Positions 1 through 7,241 of a DNA stretch of 18,396 nt are shown in pieces. Made by a program: the position numbers and the translations under genes. The stretch comes from Euryarchaeota archaeon UBA19 (GTDB lineage Archaea; Thermoplasmatota; Poseidoniia; Poseidoniales; Thalassarchaeaceae): NCBI GenBank assembly GCA_002502175.1, contig DAPQ01000061.1, forward strand, positions 1 through 18,396. Direction: 5' to 3'. The notes under the pieces were generated by a model that did no database searches, was not told where the DNA came from, and saw nothing but the letters and a program-made list of their open reading frames with translations. Positions within the stretch are counted from its first letter, which is position 1. Every line of letters starts with the position of its first letter.

Positions 1-377
1 ATTGTATAACCTAGTTCCACGATTCCATTCCAAGGACCAACTAAGGCGCTTGGCAATAGTTCACCGGAGAACCAATTTGCAGTGGCTAAGTCAAACATAT
101 CTGTTGAGAGCATCAGGAAGCCCCAAAACATCAGAACATGCATAATTCCAACGACTCTGTCTTCGAGGACTCTTTTCTGACCTAACCAACCGGTGATAAC
201 TTCCCAAACTCTCTTGCCCCATGAGTCAAAACGGTCATCGCTGGAACCAAGCATTACAAGACGAATGGCTAATTGAACCTGATAGAGGAAGAAGCCAATG
301 GATAACCCTCCAATTAGTAAGAGAATCATCCACCCATCTAATGGACCATAGGTCTGAAGAAGTGGGTGCTCCATCAT
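1..377 (-). CDS. Heterodisulfide reductase-like (Fe-S) oxidoreductase, N-terminal membrane part (truncated by window edge)
   Basis: Partial gene running off the left edge; about 125 N-terminal residues are visible. Reading the minus strand from two tandem ATGs (377, 374) gives a short N-terminus (MMEHPLLQTYGPL), a first membrane helix (about residues 14-36), then a basic loop ending in GKRVWEVITGWLGQKRVLED and a second helix starting near GIMHVLMFWGF. This pattern (loop with Arg, then a His-containing helix with FWGF) resembles the NarI-like cytochrome region that precedes the HdrD/GlpC-type Fe-S and CCG domains in membrane Fe-S oxidoreductases. Those downstream domains lie outside the window, so the assignment is by resemblance only. 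An in-frame TGA stands six bases before the first ATG, which fixes the start, and a GGTGAT Shine-Dalgarno-like element sits just upstream. It would move electrons between a quinone or membrane pool and cytoplasmic redox partners. Confidence 0.6.
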   Translation of the reverse strand, partial: MMEHPLLQTYGPLDGWMILLLIGGLSIGFFLYQVQLAIRLVMLGSSDDRFDSWGKRVWEVITGWLGQKRVLEDRVVGIMHVLMFWGFLMLSTDMFDLATANWFSGELLPSALVGPWNGIVELGYT

Positions 378-504
378 CAATCACCGGCAGGCCTAGGGCC
401 TGAATGGTGCTTCCAAGTGTGGCCGGAACTTCAATCAACCGCTTTCCCATTACAACACGAGTCATCTCCCCAACCCTCATTTCCTCGACGCCTTAGCGGA
501 TGAC

Positions 505-1476
505 ATGGTCAAGGCCTTCGCACCAGGAAAGTGTATCCTTTTCGGGGAGCATGCAGTAGTCTACGGCCACCCCGCGGTTGCTGTTGCAATCGATTCAGGG
601 GTCGAGGTAGAATTGACCGAATCGGACTCATGGACAATTGAAGGAATGCCCTTTCACAGTGAAAAACACCCTCACATTTCTCATATCCTGAATGACATTT
701 TCGAATATGGTGGAAGACCTCTGAAAATCGCAATTGAAAGCGGGTTGTTTTCAGCCGCGGGCCTAGGCTCTTCTGCAGCTCTTTCCAATGCGATGGGAGC
801 GGCAGTACTTCGGATGATGGATGCTAATGCAGAATTAGACTCAATCAAATTAGCCAGAATTGGCCACGCTGCGGAGGCAAAGGCCCAGTTCGGACGAGCG
901 AGCCCAACGGATACGGCAACCAGCGCCCTTGGTGGTTGTGTTGTTGTGGCTGGAGAACAAGTCACAGGCACTGAGCACGTATTCGATGCATCAATGGTCA
1001 CCCCCGAAGGTGAAAGGAAATGGTCCGTTTGTAAGGTCGAATTACCTGACGATTTGGATGCTTGGTTAGTGCTTGGATTCACTGGTATTGGATCACCTAC
1101 TGGAGAGATGGTGGCTGGAGTCGCAAAATTGCTAGAAGAAGACCCGAGTAAGCACCAAGAAATGGATTCTATCGCAATGATTACTCAAGCAGGATTAACC
1201 GCTTTAAGTGCTGGAAATCTAGAGGCGGTTGGCATGGCGATGGATGCATGCCATGAGAAATTGCAAAACATCGGAGTTAGTAGTCCAGAACTCGATGCCT
1301 TAGTTGAGGCGGTTCGCCCTCACTCTATTGGAGCCAAATTAACCGGAGCGGGAGGAGGTGGATGTATGGTAGCGCTTACTCAACATCCACAGAGAGTTGC
1401 AGAAGCCATCGAAGTTGCTGGTGGAACACCATTGATTTCACGGCTCGGAGCAGATGGTGTTCGGATTTTGCCATAA
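505..1476 (+). CDS. mvk: Mevalonate kinase (GHMP family)
   Basis: ATP-dependent phosphorylation of mevalonate to mevalonate 5-phosphate in the cytoplasm, feeding isoprenoid synthesis for archaeal ether lipids. At 323 residues it is of normal archaeal length. All GHMP signatures are present. Motif 1 is APGKCILFGEHAVVYGHPAV (residues 6-25). The ATP-binding motif 2, GLGSSAA, is at residues 86-92. The catalytic Asp of PTDTATS is at about residue 136. The glycine-rich motif 3, KLTGAGGGGC, is at 278-287. The conserved Glu-His in motif 1 and the Asp in PTD separate mevalonate kinase from phosphomevalonate kinase and homoserine kinase. The start is set by the beginning of motif 1; GGATGA just upstream is a weak ribosome-binding candidate. 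The gene is divergent from the Fe-S oxidoreductase and is followed by tbp on the same strand after 87 bases holding a separate promoter. Confidence 0.93.
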   Translation: MVKAFAPGKCILFGEHAVVYGHPAVAVAIDSGVEVELTESDSWTIEGMPFHSEKHPHISHILNDIFEYGGRPLKIAIESGLFSAAGLGSSAALSNAMGAAVLRMMDANAELDSIKLARIGHAAEAKAQFGRASPTDTATSALGGCVVVAGEQVTGTEHVFDASMVTPEGERKWSVCKVELPDDLDAWLVLGFTGIGSPTGEMVAGVAKLLEEDPSKHQEMDSIAMITQAGLTALSAGNLEAVGMAMDACHEKLQNIGVSSPELDALVEAVRPHSIGAKLTGAGGGGCMVALTQHPQRVAEAIEVAGGTPLISRLGADGVRILP

Positions 1477-1533
1477 ATCGACGTACTGAGTATAGTAAAC
1501 CGATATTGTAAGTCTTCTGAATCACGACGATTC

Positions 1534-1540
1534 TTTATAA
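1534..1540 (+). promoter_or_regulatory. TATA box of the tbp gene
   Basis: TTTATAA lies between mevalonate kinase and tbp. Its centre is about 27 bases before the ATG at 1564, the archaeal box A to start-site distance, so transcription should begin at or next to that ATG and give a leaderless mRNA. A short inverted repeat (GAATC at 1519-1523, GATTC at 1529-1533) abuts its upstream side where the BRE or a regulator could bind; five-base arms could be chance. Confidence 0.7.
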
Positions 1541-1563
1541 GGAGTTCATAAGTGCGAGCCCCT

Positions 1564-2277
1564 ATGAAGAGCGACGAAGAACGACTAACTGTCGTAAACG
1601 TGGTCGCCTCCACCCGAGTGGCGGAGGAACTCGACCTACCCGACATTGCCATCCAACTGAACTGCGAGTATGAACCAGAACAATTCCCTGGTGTAGTCTA
1701 CCGTGTTGTAGATCCTAAACTCGCTATCCTAATGTTCCGCTCAGGACGAGCTGTTTGTACTGGTGGAAAGAACAAGGATAACATCCACACTGGAATCGAG
1801 AGAATGATCGGCGACTTGAGAGCCGCTGGTATCGAGACATGGGAATTAGATGATGTAGAAATTGAGGTGCAAAATATGGTTGCAACCTACGCTCTACACT
1901 ACCCAGAAGATTACTTCGGAACCGCTAGAATGGATGATAACCATACAAGAGTCATCGATGTAGAAGGCGGAATTCGTGCCGCAACGGACGAAGAAGTAGA
2001 AGCAGAGGACCCACGAATCCGAGGAATCCGAGAAGGGGAGCCACTAGCAACAATGCCACGCAGATTGAATCTCAATAATTTGACCTTCCACCTACCTTTC
2101 GACAAGGTAGAATACGAACCAGAGCAGTTCCCAGGTCTAATTTACAGACTCGATTATCCTCGAGTAGTTTGCCTGATTTTCGGTTCCGGAAAGATGGTAA
2201 TTACAGGCGCTCGAGACAAGTCAGAGATTCTTGACGCTGTACAATTCATCCAAGATGAGTTAGCAGACTTGTTGTGA
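1564..2277 (+). CDS. tbp: TATA-box-binding protein with an insertion in the second repeat
   Basis: General archaeal transcription initiation factor; binds box A and recruits TFB and RNA polymerase. Both halves of the saddle are visible. Repeat 1 runs about residues 8-95 (VVNVVAST, EYEPEQFPGVVYR, ILMFRSGRAVCTGG). Repeat 2 runs about 98-237 (VQNMVATYAL, EYEPEQFPGLIYR, LIFGSGKMVITGA). The four DNA-intercalating phenylalanines are kept (F41, F58, F189, F206). At 237 residues it is longer than the usual 180-190. The extra length is a mostly charged, Arg/Glu-rich stretch at about 114-166, between the first strand of repeat 2 and the helix before EYEPEQ. I chose ATG 1564 over the GTG at 1552 because the TATA box sits 27 bases before 1564. 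The downstream gene follows closely: its longest reading overlaps this stop codon. Confidence 0.95.
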   Translation: MKSDEERLTVVNVVASTRVAEELDLPDIAIQLNCEYEPEQFPGVVYRVVDPKLAILMFRSGRAVCTGGKNKDNIHTGIERMIGDLRAAGIETWELDDVEIEVQNMVATYALHYPEDYFGTARMDDNHTRVIDVEGGIRAATDEEVEAEDPRIRGIREGEPLATMPRRLNLNNLTFHLPFDKVEYEPEQFPGLIYRLDYPRVVCLIFGSGKMVITGARDKSEILDAVQFIQDELADLL

Positions 2278-2320
2278 ACATAGCCAGAAATTTACCCTCT
2301 AGATTGTCTAAACGTCTTTG

Positions 2321-2325
2321 GGTGA
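2321..2325 (+). promoter_or_regulatory. Shine-Dalgarno GGTGA for the PKD-repeat gene
   Basis: GGTGA five bases before ATG 2331 complements the 16S 3' end (the TCACC part). It decides the start: the alternative GTG at 2274, overlapping the tbp stop as GTGA, has no such element and would add 19 residues before the signal-anchor. Confidence 0.55.
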
Positions 2326-2330
2326 GATTC

Positions 2331-5300
2331 ATGTGCAGACGTAGTCTGCACAGTATCGTGTCTAGCATAAGATTTAGTGGATTCATCGTTGTTTTGATGT
2401 TGATTCTAGCACCTGCAATGGGTTTTATCGGAGAAGTCGAGCATAACCAAAAACTGGCAGAAGAATTAGAAGAAAGTGACGTGAATCGTAATTCCGTAAG
2501 CCTTGTTGATGTTCCAGATTGGCGAATAGGGGATCGTTGGTATTACAATGGTTTTCTAGATGTCAGAGATTTTGTCGCAGATAGTGGAGTAGCCACTAAT
2601 GTCGAGACATTAAATGGGAATCTCGACACCCAAGTGACAGATATCTACACCACCACCGTTGAAGGAGTTTCAACCTTGGTATACAAGGTTGAGTCAGAAG
2701 GTGAATATGAAGCATCAAACGTAGAATTATCTGGCTATGATGGTGACTTGATTATAGAAATAGATACAGTCGAAATAATCCGAGCCTCTGATTTGGCAAC
2801 AATTGAACAAGAGGCAACAATAGACATCGATTTTGATTACCAAATTTGGTGGTGGACCTACACTATTCAAGTCGCAGAATTAGTAGTGACTAACGAATAT
2901 GACCCTGCATTGGAAGGATATGATTTCCCAATCAGTGTTGGTGAATATTGGCAAACCAGTTACACTCAAGATACAACCTATAGTGGAAGTAGCGATTACG
3001 TAGATATTCCATCTGATACTAGCTCTTCTAATACCACATCTTGGGAAGTAGTTTCTCGAGGAAGTTCAGGTATCACTTACAGTGGATGTGCTCAATCTTA
3101 CAATATTACTACACGAAACTCAAATGGCGATGAAACCGGCTACAAATGGTATTGCCCTGCGATTAGTAACGATATCAAGAGTTCAACAACAGAAAGTATA
3201 GGATTTATCGCCACACACGAATTAAGTTGGTACCAAAAATCGGGTAGGATTAACGAAATAGACGTTGATGTCGAATTCCAACTATCACCTCTAGACATGC
3301 AAATGGACGCAACCGTTTCAGTGACAGATAGCGCAGGTAACGCTGTATCAAACCAAAATGTGGAATTCCGCTTTGAGATTGACGAAGATGTCAGAACTTT
3401 TACAACTGATTCCTACGGGCAATTTGTTGTTAATTTCAATACAGGAAATAGTCCAGATCAATCCGATGGAGGGACTGAACATGGTTCGCATGGAGTGATT
3501 GCTTGGATTGATGGAAACTTCCCTCAAGTTGGGACTACAACTCTGATAATTGATCAGAATGTTCACCCAGTTGATTTGATTGCAAATGCTGCTGGAGTTA
3601 GCATAGAGAGAACTAGAGGCGACAGAACAGTTAGCCTAAATCCAGCTATTGGATTTAACGCGGTTCCCGGAGACATACTAACATTCAGTGTACCAGTTGT
3701 AAACAGAGGAATACTATCTTCTCCAGAAACCGACCTACGAGTAACTGGCCCCAATGGTGTATCGTCTACAAGCTACGTTCCTGCATTGGGAAGTTTGGAA
3801 GAACAGCGTGTGGAATTGGATTGGGAAGTACCCGCTGGTCAACCCATAGGTAATGCGCTGTTAGAATTCATTGTCGATGAAGCAGAAGCAATAACAAATG
3901 ATGGAAATCGAAGCAATAATCTAGGTTTATTTAGCATCTATATTGGAAGACTGCCAGTTGCAGAATTGACGACAAATTCTCCTCTTCAAACATATGAGAC
4001 TGCGACTCTTGATGCATCAAACTCAATCGATCCCGACGGTGGAGGCGTAGAATGTGTGTTCGAGATTGAATCAACTTCTGGGAATATGGAAATTATAGAG
4101 GATGATGATTGTATACATGACTTGGTATGGGAAGATGATGGCGAATATCTAATTCGCTTGATAATTACAGATGGAGAGAGCGATACAGATACGATTGAGG
4201 AAAATATTACTATTCTAAATCGACCACCTGAAATTATTGTTGATGCCTCAGCATATTCTATTCCAGTGCTTTCCTCTGTAACATTCGAAGTCACCCACCG
4301 TGAAGATATTGATACGAATAATCCAATCTCTCCTGTCGACATATCCTGGCAGACCTCTTGTGAGGAAGGTAGTACTGTTAGCGCGAGGTGTACAGTAACT
4401 CCTACTCAAGAAGGAAATTACACAATCGAGGTAATTGCAATGGATGATGATGGAGCTACTACTACCGAAGAAATAACTGTTGAAGTGACAAATATCGCCC
4501 CATCCGGATTGGAAGCAGAAATTTGGCTTTCAAGTACTAGGTTAACTGCTGACTCTAGAGGGGTTTACACAATTAATGAAGGCGATTTGATTGAGATTAG
4601 AGGCTCTGCCGAGGACTCGCCTAATGACATTGATAATCTAGTCCACCTGTGGTCACCGGATGCCGAAGATCACCCCGAAATAAAGCTGGAGAGTGTTGGT
4701 CAAAATTCGATTATTGAACATACATACACAACATCTGGATTACATCTTGCAACACTCGTAGTGACCGACGATGATGATGCTAGTTCTGAGACTTTAGTCG
4801 TGGCAATTGAAGTAGTTAATGTCGCTCCAGAGATAGACCCCATTAGCAACCCGCTACCTGTCAAAGAAGACGACGAAATGACCATCTCTGCTAGTGTTTG
4901 GGACACTGTAGGAGATTTAGAAAACCTAGTCAATTGTTTCGACCTTAACCCGGAGGTAAATAGTGATGAAACAGGTGGTTCAGACGATGATTGCGATTTC
5001 GAAGGAAATCGATTTATTGGGTCCTGGCCAGATGCTCAACAGGCACCATCGGCAATAATTTTCCACACTACAGACGATGATGGTGAGTCGGCATCAGTAG
5101 AGATTCCAATCACAGTAAATAACGTAAAACCGGATGCATATGCTATGGTGAGTAATCAAAATCCAACAATAGGAGATATCGTTGTTCTCAGTGCGAATCT
5201 TACAACCGATTCAAGTCATGACCTTGAAACATTGAGGTACGTTTGGGATTTGGATGTAACAACCGATAGCGATGGAAATGGTAATCCTTCAGATGATGAA

Positions 5301-5861
5301 GATTACGTGGGGCAGTGGTTTGAATGGGAAACCGATACATCCGGTACAATATCTGTAAAACTAACTGTGATGGATGAGGAGTTATCTGATTCAATGATAA
5401 TTACCTTGAATATAGAGGAAGCGCCATTCAGCTTTGGAAATTTACTCACCTCTCCAATCATGATAGTTCTGATTTTGATAATCTTGGCCGGTGGCGGAGG
5501 TTTTGCATATGTCAAAATGCGCCAACCCGACGATTTGGTACAAGCCCCTGCAGAAGCAAAGCGTGGACGTAAAGTATCCATGGATGATGCTTTTGATGAC
5601 CCTGAATTTGACCCGTTCAGTCAGGACAAAGCCAAGAGGCGTGTGCAAGAACAAAAAAGAAACGATGAGGGTAAATTGTTGGAAACAGAAGAAAAGCCAA
5701 AGGCACAAGAAACTGAATCGATTGTACCGGAGGAAGCACCAGTATTACAGATGAATAAACTCGATGAAGAGTACGAGCAAGCAAGATCATCCGATGTGGT
5801 TAATGACGATGTTTTCAATGATTTATTGGATGACTCCGAGTCACTTAACGAAGAAGAGTGA
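2331..5861 (+). CDS. Giant PKD/Ig-like repeat single-pass surface protein
   Basis: No named family for the whole protein. With start 2331 it has 1176 residues. A signal sequence or anchor lies at about 16-33 (GFIVVLMLILAPAMGF) after a basic start. A first domain contains VPDWRIGDRW (61-70) and FPISVGEYW (199-207). An Ig-like fold of about 100 residues follows, then a CARDB-like domain (about 412-540). Several PKD/Ig-like repeats follow to about 1030, with typical boundaries such as DASNSIDPDGG, NRPPEI, NIAPSG, NVAPEI, NVKPDA and acidic DDDGxxx turns. A C-terminal membrane helix (1043-1063) precedes a charged tail of about 110 residues rich in Glu and Lys. The long acidic ectodomain should lie outside the cell with the tail in the cytoplasm. 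Acidic loops such as DSDGNGNPSDDED look like calcium sites. A role in adhesion or surface-layer structure is a guess. The gene follows tbp directly. Confidence 0.8.
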   Translation: MCRRSLHSIVSSIRFSGFIVVLMLILAPAMGFIGEVEHNQKLAEELEESDVNRNSVSLVDVPDWRIGDRWYYNGFLDVRDFVADSGVATNVETLNGNLDTQVTDIYTTTVEGVSTLVYKVESEGEYEASNVELSGYDGDLIIEIDTVEIIRASDLATIEQEATIDIDFDYQIWWWTYTIQVAELVVTNEYDPALEGYDFPISVGEYWQTSYTQDTTYSGSSDYVDIPSDTSSSNTTSWEVVSRGSSGITYSGCAQSYNITTRNSNGDETGYKWYCPAISNDIKSSTTESIGFIATHELSWYQKSGRINEIDVDVEFQLSPLDMQMDATVSVTDSAGNAVSNQNVEFRFEIDEDVRTFTTDSYGQFVVNFNTGNSPDQSDGGTEHGSHGVIAWIDGNFPQVGTTTLIIDQNVHPVDLIANAAGVSIERTRGDRTVSLNPAIGFNAVPGDILTFSVPVVNRGILSSPETDLRVTGPNGVSSTSYVPALGSLEEQRVELDWEVPAGQPIGNALLEFIVDEAEAITNDGNRSNNLGLFSIYIGRLPVAELTTNSPLQTYETATLDASNSIDPDGGGVECVFEIESTSGNMEIIEDDDCIHDLVWEDDGEYLIRLIITDGESDTDTIEENITILNRPPEIIVDASAYSIPVLSSVTFEVTHREDIDTNNPISPVDISWQTSCEEGSTVSARCTVTPTQEGNYTIEVIAMDDDGATTTEEITVEVTNIAPSGLEAEIWLSSTRLTADSRGVYTINEGDLIEIRGSAEDSPNDIDNLVHLWSPDAEDHPEIKLESVGQNSIIEHTYTTSGLHLATLVVTDDDDASSETLVVAIEVVNVAPEIDPISNPLPVKEDDEMTISASVWDTVGDLENLVNCFDLNPEVNSDETGGSDDDCDFEGNRFIGSWPDAQQAPSAIIFHTTDDDGESASVEIPITVNNVKPDAYAMVSNQNPTIGDIVVLSANLTTDSSHDLETLRYVWDLDVTTDSDGNGNPSDDEDYVGQWFEWETDTSGTISVKLTVMDEELSDSMIITLNIEEAPFSFGNLLTSPIMIVLILIILAGGGGFAYVKMRQPDDLVQAPAEAKRGRKVSMDDAFDDPEFDPFSQDKAKRRVQEQKRNDEGKLLETEEKPKAQETESIVPEEAPVLQMNKLDEEYEQARSSDVVNDDVFNDLLDDSESLNEEE
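2332..2352 (+). repeat. Perfect 9-bp inverted repeat containing part of the start codon
   Basis: TGTGCAGAC (2332-2340), loop GTA, GTCTGCACA (2344-2352). The two arms are exact reverse complements. The stem takes in the last two bases of ATG 2331 and codons 2-7, so if formed in mRNA it would lie directly downstream of the GGTGA element and cover the start codon. Confidence 0.75.
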
Positions 5862-5946
5862 CGGCTATTAGCAGGACTGTCAATAACCGTTCTTTACTGC
5901 TCAACTTTAGCGAAGCACTCATTGCGGAAGAGTTTCTCCAGTAACT

Positions 5947-6414
5947 GTGGTTAATCTATTCAGATTACTTGGACTACCCGACCCTTCTAAGTCGGTAGAA
6001 CAGGTAAAGAGGCCTCCTCGGTCGGCCGACCCTGGGCCACAGAATAACGATTCGTTCCATGATTTGGGCAAGGAAATATGGGCCGAGAGAACGCACAAAT
6101 TAATCGGCGAGGCTGAACGTTTTGTTCACTACATTAAACCCGATGATTTGCATCGATTGAATCTAGATGGTATGTCTCATAATTTAGCTCAGGGTAATCT
6201 TGTGATTGTAGATCTTGGTTCACTTACTCATATGCCTAGTCAACAGGACGTTTGTCGACGACGAATTGAGACCCTTGGGCAACAAACAGGTCTTCCAGTG
6301 TTTGCTCTGAACGAATCGGACACCTTGCTGATGATTGCTGGTCGGAATATGCGAGTTGATACTGAAAAACACAAGCTAGGTATAGCTCAATGGAGCCAAT
6401 TATCTGATGATTAG
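5947..6414 (+). CDS. sepF: SepF-like cell division protein
   Basis: Likely membrane anchor and assembly factor for FtsZ at the division site. The 155 residues show the SepF layout. A short amphipathic N-terminal helix (VNLFRLLGLP, 2-11) is suited to membrane binding. A proline-rich, polar linker follows (about 12-45). The DUF552 core (about 58-143) contains FVHYIKPDDL, GNLVIVDLGSL (83-93), the helix RRRIETLGQQTGLPVFALNE and a final strand near LLMIAGRNMRVD. In archaea with FtsZ, SepF is the usual tether. The start is a GTG; no ATG lies in frame nearby and I see no convincing TATA box at leaderless distance. It stands alone: PKD gene upstream after 85 bases, and the flavin-reductase gene converging with a 4-base overlap. 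Recognition is by fold pattern and the GNLVIVDL motif; sequence divergence leaves some doubt. Confidence 0.75.
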   Translation: MVNLFRLLGLPDPSKSVEQVKRPPRSADPGPQNNDSFHDLGKEIWAERTHKLIGEAERFVHYIKPDDLHRLNLDGMSHNLAQGNLVIVDLGSLTHMPSQQDVCRRRIETLGQQTGLPVFALNESDTLLMIAGRNMRVDTEKHKLGIAQWSQLSDD

Positions 6415-7241
6415 GCATAGTCAATTTGACTGCGCCAATCCGAATCGCTAGGCCCAGGACCGAGTTTGTCGAAACCTATCTGGAATAGTTTCACGGGTAT
6501 TGATTCGGAATCTACCCCTTCTGGTGCCTCGATTTCTTCCACTCTAAGAATTACTAGAGTTCCGACAGCATCTTCTGGAAGAGGATAGAAATCTACCACT
6601 CTGCATTTAATTGCACATAATGCTGAATCATAATTTGGTGGTGATTCAGGTAAGAAATCCCATTCTGATTTTTCTCTAGGCACAAGTTTGACAGTTTTGT
6701 TTACAGCGCTTGCAGATTCTAAATCTGCATTCAAGATAAATACCGAGGCTTGGGAACCTATTCCTTCTTCCTGTAAGTTCACTAATGTATCTCTGGGCCT
6801 ACCTTCTCTATTGGTTGATAATGACAGGGCTAGAAGAGGAGGGTGATTTGAGACAATACTGATTGAAGACATTGGGGCTATATTTTCTACCCCAGATTTT
6901 GATTTGGTGCCGACAAGAACCACTGGCTTTGGCATTAATAAAGAGGCAAGCCAGCCTCTTCTTTCCCTAAATCCAAGGGCATCAATGTCGATTTTGTATG
7001 AACCGTCTCCTATCTTTGGAGGGGGTGGAGGATCTCCATCTTCGTCGGTTAGCCAAGTATCTAGGGCGCCTGATTCTATCTCAGTAGCAGAATATGCTGT
7101 GAATTCACGGAATGCTTGCCACCGAGCAATCTCCGCGGGATCTTCTTTTCTCGATACTTTACGAGCGATTGATGCATCGGAGTATGTGACGCAACGACGA
7201 AGGTATCTAGAGACAACTTTTCGTCGTTCGTCGATATCCAT
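6411..7241 (-). CDS. Flavin reductase-like FMN-binding domain protein with N-terminal extension
   Basis: The C-terminal two-thirds (about residues 95-265) match the flavin reductase-like/DIM6-NTAB split-barrel family. Visible are SLLMPKPVVLVGTKSKSG, then the FMN-contact region IAPMSSISIVSNHPPLLALS, then RDTLVNLQEEG and ASVFILNADLESASAVNKT. Such proteins bind FMN and reduce it or a partner using NAD(P)H; the exact substrate cannot be read here. Residues 1-90 are an added segment: a basic, helical-looking part (MDIDERRKVVSRYLRRCVTY) and an acidic, Pro-rich linker (DEDGDPPPPPKIGDG, 66-80) that I do not recognise. The gene overlaps the upstream peroxiredoxin stop by one base (TAATG), so the two are very likely co-transcribed and translationally coupled. 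It converges with sepF. Confidence 0.8.
   Translation of the reverse strand: MDIDERRKVVSRYLRRCVTYSDASIARKVSRKEDPAEIARWQAFREFTAYSATEIESGALDTWLTDEDGDPPPPPKIGDGSYKIDIDALGFRERRGWLASLLMPKPVVLVGTKSKSGVENIAPMSSISIVSNHPPLLALSLSTNREGRPRDTLVNLQEEGIGSQASVFILNADLESASAVNKTVKLVPREKSEWDFLPESPPNYDSALCAIKCRVVDFYPLPEDAVGTLVILRVEEIEAPEGVDSESIPVKLFQIGFDKLGPGPSDSDWRSQIDYA

Noticed and set aside
681..1082. 133-codon minus-strand frame opposite mevalonate kinase
   Set aside because: Antisense shadow of conserved GHMP motifs; no start signal or family resemblance.
2274..2330. GTG start of the PKD gene overlapping the tbp stop (GTGA)
   Set aside because: No Shine-Dalgarno, and ATG 2331 has GGTGA five bases upstream and begins directly before the signal-anchor; not fully excluded.
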